Counted from the stretch's first letter, positions 17,711 through 27,044 are shown. The stretch: DNA of 64,000 nt from Sulfuritalea sp. (GCA_016712985.1 JADJQA010000018.1:47672-111671), one strand, 5' to 3'. Numbers and translations are program-made. The notes: generated by a model from the sequence alone, not told the origin.

Positions 17711-18817
17711 CCGGCCGGCATGGCGCTGGCCCTCGCGCTGAAACTCCACGGCGTGACTTCCGAAGTCTTCGAAGCCCGCGAGCGCGCCGCCGTTCTTCGT
17801 GACAGCCGCGTACTGGCGCTGTCAGACGGCGCAAGGCAGATTCTGGACTGGCTGGGCGTCTGGTCCGGGCTTTCCGCGACGGCGATCGAAACCATACACA
17901 TCTCCCATCGCGGCGGCTTTGGCCGCAGTTGCCTGCGCGCCACGGAACTCGATCTTGAGGCGCTGGGCTGGGTCCTGCCTGCCAGCGATCTGATCTCGGC
18001 GCTCGACGCGGCCGTGACCGAGGCGGGAATTGTCTATCACGAGAATGCAAGAGTCATGCGAAGTGCTATCCACTCGGATGGCCCAGACCACCCCGCGTCC
18101 ACAAGGGGTGTGGTTTTCGGGGGCATCAAGTTCTTGCTCACGGCTTTTGCCGAGGGTGCCGTGCAAGAGGGCGCCGGCACTGTCCGCGACTACGCGCAGC
18201 ATGCCGTGCTGTGTACCGTGAGCGTGGCCACGCCGCACCGCAATGTCGCCTGGGAACGTTTCACCCACGATGGGCCGGTGGCGCTGCTGCCGCTGGGCCA
18301 GCGCTACGCCGTGGTACTGACCTGCGCAGACATGACGCTTGCCGCAGTCACGGCGCTGGATGATGCGGCTTTTCTTGCGCTGCTGCAGCAGCGCTTCGGC
18401 ACGCGTCACAGCTTCACGTCGGCGAGTCCGCGCACCGCCTATCCGCTTGGTCTGCGCTACCGTCGCCACCCGGTGGCCGAGCGTCAGGTCTGGTTGGGCA
18501 ATGCCGCACAGACTTTGCATCCGGTGGCCGGGCAGGGCTTCAACCTGGCGCTGCGCGACATCTGGGAACTTGCGCAAGCGTTGGATGGTGCCGCCGATCC
18601 AGGCGCGCCGGCGGTGCTCGCCGCCTATGCGCGCGGCCGTCGGGTGGACCGGCGTGGCGCGATCGGCTTCACTGATTTGCTGATCGACAGTTTTGCCTCC
18701 GATTTTCCGCCCTTGAAACACGCGCGCGGCGCGGGGCTTCTTGCGTTGGACCTGCTGCCGCCGCTCAGAGATTTCGTCGCCAAGCGCATGATCTATGGCG
18801 CGCGTGCCTGGCCGTGA
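17676..18817 (+). CDS. ubiH: UbiH/UbiF/VisC-family FAD-dependent hydroxylase (ubiquinone synthesis)
   Basis: About 380 residues. The Rossmann start is VAIVGGGPAGMALALAL; the second FAD motif is WLGNAAQTLHPVAGQGFNLA, the UbiH-type GDAAHxxxPxxGQG region with Asn in place of Asp. The uninterrupted frame runs back to 17558 without a better start. I prefer ATG 17676 with one C missing in the C5 run at 17683-17687, which would give MATPQVAIVGGG. The enzyme hydroxylates the ubiquinone ring in an O2-dependent step. The middle (residues about 110-140) is poorly conserved, so which ring position is hydroxylated is uncertain. Confidence 0.8.
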
Positions 18818-18846
18818 TTTTTCGCTGTTTCAATAGATAAGCTCGA

Positions 18847-18874
18847 TTACCGCCGCCGCGCATTGCGCTAAAAT
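18847..18874 (+). promoter_or_regulatory. Candidate promoter of dusB-fis
   Basis: TTACCG (18847-18852) and TAAAAT (18869-18874) are spaced by 16 bases, 32 bases before the dusB ATG. A plausible sigma-70 promoter read by eye. Confidence 0.4.
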
Positions 18875-18905
18875 CGCGGCCTTCCCGACCGCATTTTTCC
18901 CCGAC

Positions 18906-19928
18906 ATGGACTTCCTCGGCTATCAGCTGCGCAACAACCTGTTTGTCGCGCCCATGGCCGGAGTCACGGATCGCCCCTTCCGCCAGTTGTGCAAGAAGCT
19001 TGGCGCCGGGCTTGCCGTATCTGAAATGGTCACGTCCAACTCGCTGCTGTATGGCAGCGCCAAGACGCGGCGCCGTGCTGACCATGAGGGTGAGGTCGAT
19101 CCGATTGCGGTGCAGATCGCCGGCGCCGATCCGGCCACGATGGCGCTCGCGGCCCGTTACAACGTCGATCGCGGCGCGCAGATCATCGACATCAACATGG
19201 GCTGCCCGGCAAAGAAGGTCTGCAACGTCATGGCCGGCTCGGCCCTGATGCAGGACGAGCCGCTGGTGGCGAGGATTCTCGAAACGGTGGTGGCCGCCGT
19301 GCCGGACACGCCGGTGACACTAAAGTTTCGTACCGGCTGGAATCGCGACAATCGCAACGCACCCCGCATCGCCAGCATCGCCGAGGCATCCGGCATACGC
19401 GCGATCGCCATTCACGGCCGCACGCGCGCGGATCAGTATCAGGGTTGCGCCGAATACGACACCATTGCCCTGGTCAAATCGCAGGTGAAAATTCCGGTGA
19501 TTGCCAACGGCGATATCGACACGCCGCAGAAGGCCCGCTTCGTGCTCGACTACACCGGGGCCGACGGCCTCATGATCGGCCGCGCGGCCCAGGGACGGCC
19601 CTGGCTGTTCCGCGAAATCGAGCATTTCCTGCTGACCGGCGAACTGCTGCCGCCACCGCCGGTGGCGGAGATCCACGGCATTCTGCGCGGCCATCTGGCG
19701 GACCTTTACGCGTTCTACGGCGAAGAAACCGGCGTGCGCATTGCGCGCAAGCACATCAGTTGGTATACCCGCGGCCTGGTCGGCTCCGCAAATTTTCGGC
19801 ACGCCATGAACCAGTTGCAGGGTATCGCCGAGCAACTGGCCGCCACCGATGAATTCTTCCTTGGTCACGCCGCCGCCAACGAGCGCTTGCGCCATGAGGA
19901 TCGCATGCAGGAGATGAAGGCCGCATGA
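18906..19928 (+). CDS. dusB: tRNA-dihydrouridine synthase B
   Basis: 340 residues. The FMN-binding start is LFVAPMAGVTDRPFRQLCKK, the catalytic cysteine lies in INMGCPAKKVCN, and GRTRADQYQG, ANGDIDTPQKA and GLMIGRAAQGRPW complete the barrel. It reduces specific uridines in tRNA using NADPH. The stop overlaps the fis start (ATGA), the classical dusB-fis operon of proteobacteria. Confidence 0.95.
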   Translation: MDFLGYQLRNNLFVAPMAGVTDRPFRQLCKKLGAGLAVSEMVTSNSLLYGSAKTRRRADHEGEVDPIAVQIAGADPATMALAARYNVDRGAQIIDINMGCPAKKVCNVMAGSALMQDEPLVARILETVVAAVPDTPVTLKFRTGWNRDNRNAPRIASIAEASGIRAIAIHGRTRADQYQGCAEYDTIALVKSQVKIPVIANGDIDTPQKARFVLDYTGADGLMIGRAAQGRPWLFREIEHFLLTGELLPPPPVAEIHGILRGHLADLYAFYGEETGVRIARKHISWYTRGLVGSANFRHAMNQLQGIAEQLAATDEFFLGHAAANERLRHEDRMQEMKAA

Positions 19929-20155
19929 GCAGCGAAATCAGCGATGGGGTGCGGCGCAGCCTCAGCCGCTATTTTCGTGATCTCGACGGCCAGGCGCCGC
20001 ATGCCATCTACGGCATGGTCATGAAATGCGTCGAACGGCCAATGCTGGAAGTGGTGATGAAACAGGCGGCCGGCAACCAGACGGTCGCCGCCGAGATGCT
20101 GGGCATCAGTCGCGGCACCCTGCGCCGCATGTTGCTCGAACACGAATTGCTTTAA
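19925..20155 (+). CDS. fis: Nucleoid-associated DNA-binding protein Fis
   Basis: 76 residues, somewhat shorter than E. coli Fis (98). The C-terminal helix-turn-helix GNQTVAAEMLGISRGTLRRM is clear. The N-terminal beta-hairpin arm of enterobacterial Fis is short, as in other betaproteobacteria. Fis bends DNA and acts at rRNA promoters and recombination sites. It is translationally coupled to dusB. Confidence 0.93.
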   Translation: MSSEISDGVRRSLSRYFRDLDGQAPHAIYGMVMKCVERPMLEVVMKQAAGNQTVAAEMLGISRGTLRRMLLEHELL

Positions 20156-20170
20156 CTTGCCGAGGTTCCC

Positions 20171-21776
20171 ATGAAGGTCACACAGGCGCTCATCAGCGTA
20201 TCCGACAAGCACGGCGCCGTGGATTTTGCCCGCGGCCTCGCGCAACTCGGTGTCAGGCTTCTATCCACAGGCGGTACCGCCAAACTGCTGCGCGACGCCG
20301 GCCTCGATGTCACCGACGTATCCGACTACACCGGTTTTCCCGAGATGCTCGATGGTCGCGTCAAGACCCTGCATCCCAAAGTACATGGCGGCATTCTCGG
20401 CCGGCGCGATCTGCCCGAGCATTTGGCGGTGATGGCGGAGCACGGCATTGCGCCGATCGACCTGGTGGTGGTGAATCTCTACCCCTTCCGCGAGACCGTG
20501 GCCAAGCCCGGGTGCACGCTGGACGACGCGATCGAGAACATCGATATCGGCGGCCCGGCCATGGTCCGTGCCGCGGCCAAGAATCACGGCAATGAACAGG
20601 GTGGGGTTGGCGTGCTGACCGATCCCGAGGATTACGCGCCGATCCTCGACGAACTGAAATCAGGTGGCGCGCTTTCGTACAAGACGCGCTTTGCCCTGGC
20701 GAAAAAAAGCCTTCACCCACACCGCGCGCTACGACTCGGCGATCTCCAACTGGCTCACCGCGCTCGACGCCGAAAACAAGCCCGGTGTGTTCCCGGAGAG
20801 GCTGCAACTGGCTTTCGACAAGGTGGAGACCCTGCGCTACGGCGAGAATCCGCACCAGCAGGCGGCCTTCTACCGCGAGACGACCGGCTTTCCCGGCGGC
20901 ACGGTTGGGGCCATTTCCAGCTACCAGCAGATACAGGGCAAGGAACTCTCCTACAACAACATCGCCGATGCCGACGCGGCCTGGGAATGCGTCAAGGCCT
21001 TCGACGCCTCACTCAGTCCGGCCACCTGCGTCATCGTCAAGCACGCCAATCCCTGCGGCGTGGCGGTGGGGGCCAGCGCCGAGGAAACCTATCGCAAGGC
21101 TTTCAGTACCGACCCGACTTCGGCCTTCGGCGGCATCATCGCCTTCAACGTGTCGATTGACAAGGTAACCGCCGCGGCCGTCGCCGGCCAGTTCGCCGAA
21201 GTCATCATCGCGCCGGAAATCACCGCGGAAGCGCGCGCGGTGTTTGTCGCCAAGCAGAACCTGCGCGTGCTGGTGGTGCCCATGCCGGCCAATACGGGCA
21301 AGCCGGCCGGCGCCTTCGACTTCAAGCGCGTCGGTGGCGGACTCCTGCTGCAAGGGGCCGATGATGCGCGCATCACCCAGGCAGACCTCAGGTTGGTGAC
21401 CAAGCGCGCACCCTCGGCACGGGAAATGGCCGATCTGCTGTTCGCCTGGCGTGTCGCCAAGTACGTCAAGTCCAACGCCATCGTCTACTGCAAGGACGGT
21501 ATCACCGTCGGCGTCGGCGCCGGGCAGATGAGCCGTGTCGATTCCGCGCGCATCGCCGCCATCAAGGCGGAGAACAACGGCCTGACCGTGGCCGGTTCGG
21601 TGGCCGCCTCGGATGCCTTCTTCCCTTTCCGCGACGGCCTCGACGTGCTGGCCAAAGCCGGCGCGACGGCGGTGATTCAGCCCGGCGGCTCGGTACGCGA
21701 CGCAGAAGTCATTGCCGCGGCGGACGAGCACAACCTGGCGATGGTGTTCACCGGTGTCCGCCATTTCCGGCACTAA
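20171..21776 (+). CDS. purH: Bifunctional AICAR transformylase / IMP cyclohydrolase (frameshift at A7)
   Basis: The N-terminal cyclohydrolase domain (MKVTQALISVSDKHGAVDFA, RGLAQLGVRLLSTGGTAKLL) is joined to the transformylase domain (RYGENPHQQAAFYRE, IVKHANPCGVAVG). The frame breaks at 20702-20708, a run of seven A; six would restore FALAKKAFTHTARYDSAIS. Restored length is about 535 residues, normal for the last two steps of IMP synthesis. It follows fis by 15 bases with GAGG before the ATG. A consensus error is more likely than true loss in this key gene. Confidence 0.92.
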
Positions 21777-21784
21777 TGCCATCA

Positions 21785-21861
21785 ACCACAGCGGCGCAGA
21801 GAAAGGCAAGGGCCATGCTCCGTATCGCTCTTTGCGTCTCCGTGCCTCAGTGGTGAGGTTT
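21785..21861. repeat. CACAGAG-type dispersed inverted-repeat element, copy 1
   Basis: The element between purH and purD begins ACCACAGCGGCGCAGAGAAA and ends TCTCCGTGCCTCAGTGGTGA, so its ends are imperfect inverted repeats. It belongs to the same broad type as the elements at 57650 and 63687. Confidence 0.5.
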
Positions 21862-21863
21862 TC

Positions 21864-23144
21864 ATGAAGCTACTCGTCATCGGCGCTGGCGGGCGCGAGC
21901 ATGCGCTGGCCTGGCGTCTGGCGCAGTCCCCCGGTTTGCAGAAGGTCTATGTCGCGCCGGGCAATGCCGGCACGGCGCGCGAGCACGAGCTGGAGAACCT
22001 GCCGATCACGGACATTGATGCCCTGGCTGACTATGCCCAGCGCGAGAAGGTTCATGCCACGGTGGTCGGCCCCGAAGCACCGCTGGCCGCCGGCATCGTC
22101 GATGTTTTCCGCGCTCGCGGCCTGCGCATCTTCGGGCCGACCAGAGCCGCCGCGCAGCTTGAAAGCTCGAAGGATTTCGCCAAGCGCTTCATGACCCGGC
22201 ACAAGATCCCGACGGCGAAGTTCCAGACCTTCGTCGACGTCAAGGCCGCTCACGCCTATATCGATGCCGAGGGTGCGCCGATCGTCGTCAAGGCCGACGG
22301 TCTGGCCGCCGGCAAGGGCGTGGTGGTGGCGATGGACGCCGCGGAAGCCCACGCCGCCGTGGACATGATGCTGGCCGGCAGCAAATTGGCAGTTCACCAT
22401 TCCGAGGCTGGCGCCCGCGTGGTGATCGAGGAGTTCCTCGATGGCGAGGAAGCCAGCTTCATCGTCATGGCCGATGGTCGGCATGCGCTGGCGCTGGCCA
22501 CCAGCCAGGACCACAAACGGCTCAAGGACGGCGACCGGGGACCCAACACCGGCGGCATGGGCGCCTACTCGCCGGCGCCGGTGGTGACGCCGAAAATCCA
22601 CGCCCGGGTCATGCGCGAAGTGATCATGCCGACGATCAACGGCATGGCCGCCGATGGCATTGTCTATACCGGCTTTCTGTATGCCGGCCTGATGATCAAG
22701 CCCGATGGCGGCCTGCGCGTGCTCGAATTCAACTGCCGCTTGGGCGATCCGGAAACGCAGCCGATCATGATGCGGCTGAAGAGCAGTCTTGTCGAACTGG
22801 TGGATGCTGCGATCGACGGCCGCCTCAATGAGGTTGAAGCCGAGTGGGACCGCCGCGTGGCGCTTGGCGTGGTCATGGCTGCCGCGAACTATCCCGAGAC
22901 CCCGCGCAATGGCGACGTGATTCATGGCCTTCCGGCGCCGACCGCGGACAGCCACATATTCCATGCGGGCACGGCGGAGAAGCAAGGCGAGGTGGTGACG
23001 GCGGGCGGGCGCGTGCTTTGCGTCACGGTGCTGGGTGACAATGTCAAGGCCGCGCAGCGGCGTGCCTACGAGGTGCTCGATCCGATCAGTTTCGATGGTA
23101 TGCAGTGTCGTCGCGATATCGGCTTCAGAGCGATCAAGCGATGA
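21864..23144 (+). CDS. purD: Phosphoribosylamine-glycine ligase
   Basis: 426 residues, full length. It starts MKLLVIGAGGREHALAWRL, with the ATP-grasp centre (APIVVKADGLAAGKGVVVA, SQDHKRLKDGDRGPNTGGMG) and the metal site EFNCRLGDPETQP. It joins glycine to phosphoribosylamine in step two of purine synthesis. The ATG has GAGG eight bases upstream. The stop overlaps the purK start. Confidence 0.96.
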   Translation: MKLLVIGAGGREHALAWRLAQSPGLQKVYVAPGNAGTAREHELENLPITDIDALADYAQREKVHATVVGPEAPLAAGIVDVFRARGLRIFGPTRAAAQLESSKDFAKRFMTRHKIPTAKFQTFVDVKAAHAYIDAEGAPIVVKADGLAAGKGVVVAMDAAEAHAAVDMMLAGSKLAVHHSEAGARVVIEEFLDGEEASFIVMADGRHALALATSQDHKRLKDGDRGPNTGGMGAYSPAPVVTPKIHARVMREVIMPTINGMAADGIVYTGFLYAGLMIKPDGGLRVLEFNCRLGDPETQPIMMRLKSSLVELVDAAIDGRLNEVEAEWDRRVALGVVMAAANYPETPRNGDVIHGLPAPTADSHIFHAGTAEKQGEVVTAGGRVLCVTVLGDNVKAAQRRAYEVLDPISFDGMQCRRDIGFRAIKR

Positions 23145-24289
23145 TTCTGCCGCCCGCCACGCTCGGCATGCTCGGTGGCGGGCAGTTGGGCCGCTTCTTT
23201 GTCATTGCCGCGCATGAACTGGGATACCGCGTGGTGGTGCTTGATCCCGATGCCCAGAGCCCTGCCGGGCGCAGCGCGGACCAGCATCTGGTGGCCGCCT
23301 ACGACGATCCGGATGCGCTGAACCGGATCGCGGAAACCTGTGTCGCGGTGACCACCGAATTCGAGAACGTACCGGCCGGGAGCCTGGCCTATCTGTCGAA
23401 ATTCATGCCGGTGCGACCGGGGGCAGACGCCGTCGCGATATGCCAGAATCGCAGCGCCGAGAAAGACTTTCTCAGGCAGCACGGCTTCCCGCACGCACCC
23501 TGCGCCGATATTCGCGCCGAGGCCGACATTGCGCAGGCCGCCGCGGGACTCTTCCCCGGCATTCTCAAGGTGGCGCGTTTCGGTTATGACGGCAAGGGCC
23601 AGGTCCGAGTCGCGAGCCGCGCCGAGGCGTTGCTGGCTTTCCGGCAGTTGAAGCAGGAGCCCTGCGTGCTCGAGCAAATGCTGTCGCTGGACTACGAGGT
23701 CTCTGTCGTCCTGTCGCGCGACCAGGCAGGCGTGGTCAAGTGTTTCCCGACCGCCGAGAACAGCCATCGCAACGGCATCCTGGACATTTCCATCGTGCCG
23801 GCACGCACCTCCGGCTGCCTTGTCGGCAATGCCGAGGAGATCGCCGAAGGCATCGCGCAGAAGATGGGCTATGTCGGCACCCTGGCCGTCGAGTTCTTCA
23901 TCGTGCGCGGCCAACTGTTGGTCAACGAAATGGCGCCGCGGCCGCACAACTCGGGGCACTACAGTATCGATGCCTGTATCACGAATCAGTTCGAGCAGCA
24001 GGTCAGGGCGCTGACCGGCCTGCCGCTGGGCGAGCCCAGGGCGCATTCGGCCGCCGTGATGGTGAACCTGCTCGGCGACTTGTGGTACCTGAAGGATCCG
24101 CATCACAGTCACGAGCCCGACTGGGGGAATCTCCTCGCGGTACCGAACCTCAAACTACATCTGTATGGCAAGCACCACGCCCGGCCGGGGCGCAAGATGG
24201 GGCATTTCACCGTGGTTGGCAGCGATGCACAGAAGGTTCAGGAGTCGGCGCTGGCGGCACGGCGCCTGATCGGCATCACTGATGACTGA
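23141..24289 (+). CDS. purK: N5-carboxyaminoimidazole ribonucleotide synthase
   Basis: About 382 residues. I place the start at the ATG overlapping the purD stop (ATGA), giving MILPPATLGMLGGGQLGRFF, the typical PurK opening. Marks of the ATP-grasp fold are KVARFGYDGKGQVRV, VLEQMLSLDYEVSV and NEMAPRPHNSGHYSID. It carboxylates AIR with bicarbonate and ATP. The partner purE is not in the window. Confidence 0.94.
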   Translation: MILPPATLGMLGGGQLGRFFVIAAHELGYRVVVLDPDAQSPAGRSADQHLVAAYDDPDALNRIAETCVAVTTEFENVPAGSLAYLSKFMPVRPGADAVAICQNRSAEKDFLRQHGFPHAPCADIRAEADIAQAAAGLFPGILKVARFGYDGKGQVRVASRAEALLAFRQLKQEPCVLEQMLSLDYEVSVVLSRDQAGVVKCFPTAENSHRNGILDISIVPARTSGCLVGNAEEIAEGIAQKMGYVGTLAVEFFIVRGQLLVNEMAPRPHNSGHYSIDACITNQFEQQVRALTGLPLGEPRAHSAAVMVNLLGDLWYLKDPHHSHEPDWGNLLAVPNLKLHLYGKHHARPGRKMGHFTVVGSDAQKVQESALAARRLIGITDD

Positions 24290-25241
24290 GGTCGCGCGCG
24301 CGGCGGCTTTGCTGCGCACCGGCGAATTGGTCGCCTTCCCCACCGAAACGGTTTATGGCCTCGGCGCCGACGCGAGCAATCCGCTCGCCATCGCAAAGAT
24401 TTTCAAAGCCAAGGGGCGGCCCGCCGACCACCCCCTGATCGTGCATCTGCCCGATGTCTCGCATCTCGAGCGCTGGGCCATCGATATTCCCGAGGCGGCC
24501 GGCAAGCTCGCCGCCGCATTCTGGCCGGGGCCCTTGACGCTAATCCTGAAGCGCCGTCCCGGCGTGCCGGATGCCGTCACCGGCGGCCAGGACACGGTCG
24601 GCCTGCGCGTGCCGAATCACCCGCTGGCCCTGCAACTGTTGCGCGAATTCGCCGGCGGGGTGGCCGCCCCCTCGGCCAATCGTTTCGGGCGCATCAGTCC
24701 GACCACGGCGGCGCATGTGCGCGAGGAACTCGGTAGTTCCGTCGCGATGATCCTTGACGGCGGCCCCTGCGCGGTCGGCATCGAATCCACCATCCTAGAT
24801 CTTTCGGGCGGCGACCCGTGGATCCTCCGGCCCGGCATGCTGGATGCCGTAGCCATCGGCACGGTACTGGGGGGCACCCCTGCATTTGGCAGCAAGCAGA
24901 ACGCACCGCGGGTCTCCGGCAGCCTCGAAGCGCACTATGCGCCGCGTACCCCCCTGCAACTGGTGGCGCCGGCCGATATCGCGGACGCCGCAAGCACGGC
25001 GCTTGGCGCTGGCCGGCGTGTCGCGGTGCTGGCGCCCGAGCCGTTTGCCCTTGATCATCCGAATCTCGCCTGGCATGCTGCCAGCGCCGACCCCGCGCGG
25101 TTCGCCCATGATCTTTATGCCGCGCTGCGCGAGTTCGATGCGGCGGCCTGTGATCTGATTCTCGTTGCGGCGCCACCTGCCGATGACGCTTGGCGCGCCC
25201 TGGCCGATCGTCTGCGTCGTGCCGCGGCAGGCTCGAATTAG
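24282..25241 (+). CDS. sua5: L-threonylcarbamoyladenylate synthase, Sua5 type
   Basis: 319 residues with the YrdC domain (LVAFPTETVYGLGADASN, KAKGRPADHPLIVHL, VAAPSANRFGRISPTTAAHV) and a C-terminal Sua5 domain beginning near SGSLEAHYAPRTPLQL. The length separates it from short TsaC. It makes the activated threonylcarbamoyl intermediate for the t6A37 tRNA modification. The start lies inside the end of purK (8-base overlap). Confidence 0.93.
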   Translation: MTEVARAAALLRTGELVAFPTETVYGLGADASNPLAIAKIFKAKGRPADHPLIVHLPDVSHLERWAIDIPEAAGKLAAAFWPGPLTLILKRRPGVPDAVTGGQDTVGLRVPNHPLALQLLREFAGGVAAPSANRFGRISPTTAAHVREELGSSVAMILDGGPCAVGIESTILDLSGGDPWILRPGMLDAVAIGTVLGGTPAFGSKQNAPRVSGSLEAHYAPRTPLQLVAPADIADAASTALGAGRRVAVLAPEPFALDHPNLAWHAASADPARFAHDLYAALREFDAAACDLILVAAPPADDAWRALADRLRRAAAGSN

Positions 25242-25330
25242 GGGCGAAAGCCTATGGTCATCAAGGCCTGAACTTTTCCGACGGCGGCCGATAATTTTCC
25301 TGAAGGCGGATGCTCCGCCGGGAGGAGATC

Positions 25331-25600
25331 ATGGGCGCCAGAGACCGCGAAGGCGCGGACCACGGGAAAGTTCGGCGAGACTCTGCGGGTCGTCGTCACG
25401 TCATCGGCGCCGCAGTGAATGCCGCCATCAATCGCGGTTTCGTGATTGGTCGCGAGGTAATGGTCGGCAGCATCCCCGGCATCATCGTCGGCTACAACAT
25501 CGCGAATTTCGGTCGCTTCGCCGGCAATCCCTATCCGCTGGTGGTGCGCACCGCGCTGGGTGTGACCCAATGCGCAATGGATGAGGTAAGCCTGGTCTGA
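25331..25600 (+). CDS. Small conserved hypothetical protein, 89 aa
   Basis: Starts MGARDREGADHGKVRRD after a very good site GGGAGGAGATC. The N-terminus is charged, and the rest reads GREVMVGSIPGIIVGYNIANFGRF, a compact beta-rich domain with a Gly-Tyr-Asn turn. No membrane segment or cysteines except one near the C-terminus. I do not recognise a function. It stands alone between sua5 and tRNA-Ala. Confidence 0.65.
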   Translation: MGARDREGADHGKVRRDSAGRRHVIGAAVNAAINRGFVIGREVMVGSIPGIIVGYNIANFGRFAGNPYPLVVRTALGVTQCAMDEVSLV

Positions 25601-25630
25601 CAGGCGCTTTCCTTGCTGAACCCCCGTTGC

Positions 25631-25636
25631 TATAAT
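25631..25636 (+). promoter_or_regulatory. -10 box of tRNA-Ala
   Basis: A perfect TATAAT lies 11 bases before the first tRNA base, the expected distance. The -35 region is weak (TTTCCT at 17-base spacing). Confidence 0.6.
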
Positions 25637-25647
25637 CCGCGCCGCTA

Positions 25648-25723
25648 GGGGGTGTAGCTCAGTTGGGAGAGCGCGACGTTCGCAACGTCGAGGCCAGCGG
25701 TTCGATCCCGCTCACCTCCACCA
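25648..25723 (+). tRNA. tRNA-Ala (anticodon CGC)
   Basis: 76 bases with encoded CCA. The acceptor GGGGGTG pairs with CACCTCC (one G-U). The anticodon stem CGACG/CGTCG holds the loop TTCGCAA, anticodon CGC at 25681-25683. The T arm is AGCGG/CCGCT with TTCGATC. A strong promoter precedes and a terminator follows, so it is a separate transcript. Confidence 0.95.
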
Positions 25724-25749
25724 TCAGACAGTCCAGAGCGTTCCAAGCA

Positions 25750-25791
25750 AAGCCGGAAACTCCAGTAGCAGCCAGGGTTTCCGGCTTTTTT
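25750..25791 (+). terminator. Rho-independent terminator after tRNA-Ala
   Basis: AAGCCGGAAAC (25750-25760) pairs with GTTTCCGGCTT, followed by TTTT. The 16-base loop is longer than usual, but the stem is perfect over 11 bp. Confidence 0.8.
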
Positions 25792-25893
25792 CATGCCTAA
25801 GCGGGCCAGACCGGGCTATTGCAAGCCGCTGGTATTCAGCCAATTGGCTGACGGTGCTACAAGGGGGTGGCGGGAATCGCAGGCATGATTCCG

Positions 25894-26382
25894 CTACGCC
25901 CTCACGCTGCTCAAGCGCAGCATCAGGGTCATCGGATGCGTCGGCGAGGGTTGAAACCCGTAGTGCTCGTAGAACTGCTTGGCCTTCTCGTGAAGGGCGT
26001 GCACGAGGATGGCTCTTACGCCCGCGTTCTGCGATACGGCCACCGCGCGATTGACCGCGTCCTGGAGCAAAGCGGCGCCCAAGTGCAGTCCCTGCGCCCT
26101 GCGATCGACCGCGAGCCGGGCGAGAACCATGACCGGAACCGGATCAGGCATGTTGCGTCGCACGCCGCTCGTTGCGAGTTCGTGCAAAACGGCGCCGGCC
26201 GCCATGGCGTAGTACCCGCGGACGTGGCCGTCCTCGTCGGTGACGACGAAGGTGCGGCTCGCACCGCTGGCCTGGTTGGACAATGCCCTGCGCTTGAGCC
26301 AGTCATCGAGCACGGCCTCGCCGCACGCGAAATCATCCGGTCGATGTGTAGCCGCCAAGGGCTGCGGCGGACCGAGTTGCAA
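25894..26382 (-). CDS. GNAT-family acetyltransferase toxin (TacT-like)
   Basis: 162 residues. The N-terminal ADDFxCGxxxLDxWL-type block (RPDDFACGEAVLDDWLKRRA), the acetyl-CoA loop LAVDRRAQGLHLGAALLQDA and the C-terminal FYEHYGFQPSPTHPMTLML are those of TacT/AtaT toxins, which acetylate the amino group of charged tRNAs and block translation. The antitoxin lies two bases upstream. The only start that fits is a TTG at 26382, a weak start that could keep toxin synthesis below antitoxin. Confidence 0.85.
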   Translation of the reverse strand: MQLGPPQPLAATHRPDDFACGEAVLDDWLKRRALSNQASGASRTFVVTDEDGHVRGYYAMAAGAVLHELATSGVRRNMPDPVPVMVLARLAVDRRAQGLHLGAALLQDAVNRAVAVSQNAGVRAILVHALHEKAKQFYEHYGFQPSPTHPMTLMLRLSSVRA

Positions 26383-26384
26383 GC

Positions 26385-26663
26385 TCAGGCCTTCGCGGAC
26401 TTCCTGCTCCAGGGAGCCTTGACCGCCATGAGGCGCTCAAGCCCGGGATTGCGCGCTGGCGGCGCATCGAGCAGCTTGGTGAACTGCCGGAACTTCTCGG
26501 CATCCAGTTTGAAAAATACCTGATCGAGCAGTACCGACTGTGCCTTGTCGCAGGCGGCCTCGAGCATGAAGTCGGAGCGGTTCTTGCCGAGCAGTTGGGC
26601 AGCCTGATCGATCAGTTCCCGCTGCTCGGGATGTGCCCTCAGGTTGATGGCGGCGTCGCGCAT
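26385..26663 (-). CDS. DUF1778 antitoxin (TacA-like)
   Basis: About 92 residues from MRDAAINLRAHPEQRELID, with AGGAGA upstream. The N-terminal ribbon-helix-helix (INLRAHPEQRELIDQAAQLLGKNRSDFMLEA in outline) is the DUF1778 DNA-binding domain. The C-terminal tail (FRQFTKLLDAPPARNPGLER) is the toxin-neutralising part. First gene of the pair, probably autoregulated. An upstream TTGACA at about 26724-26729, with TAAGCT 17 bases on, is a possible promoter. Confidence 0.85.
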   Translation of the reverse strand: MRDAAINLRAHPEQRELIDQAAQLLGKNRSDFMLEAACDKAQSVLLDQVFFKLDAEKFRQFTKLLDAPPARNPGLERLMAVKAPWSRKSAKA

Positions 26664-26949
26664 GAGTTTCTCCTGATTCGTACATACAACAGATACACGC
26701 AGCTTACGGTCGCGTATAGCAGTTGTCAACACACGGCTGGTTCCGGACGAGAAGCTCTCGGGCGAATGCCGGTCGGTAGCAGGAATAGCGAGAGTAGCAG
26801 GGGCACCAAGTAAAAAGCTCGACTCCTGGACGCCGAAGCGCAGCGGGAAATCTTGGTGGCCTCCTTTGTCGGCAGCCGAACAATGGACTGACCCACCAAA
26901 CCGCGGGGCGCTGCCCCGCGCCGCGTACTTGCCGGGTCAGTCTTATTGC

Positions 26950-26972
26950 CTATTTGCAATCTGAGGTTGGAA
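26950..26972 (+). repeat. Left 23-bp terminal inverted repeat of the mqsRA cassette
   Basis: Perfect match to the reverse complement of 27843-27865. It contains AGGTT, the MqsA half-site sequence. Confidence 0.75.
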
Positions 26973-27044
26973 TCAGCGCAACCCGTCTTGTATGCGATGC
27001 GCTTGTTTTGTGCAAAGTCGGGTTGCAAACAACCGGCAAACCAG

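Noticed and set aside
21870..22985. Minus-strand open frame opposite purD
   Set aside because: purD is a full-length, well conserved gene on the other strand.
26726..27028. Minus-strand open frame between the two toxin-antitoxin modules
   Set aside because: It runs through the hairpin and the 23-bp repeat and has no ribosome site or family resemblance.
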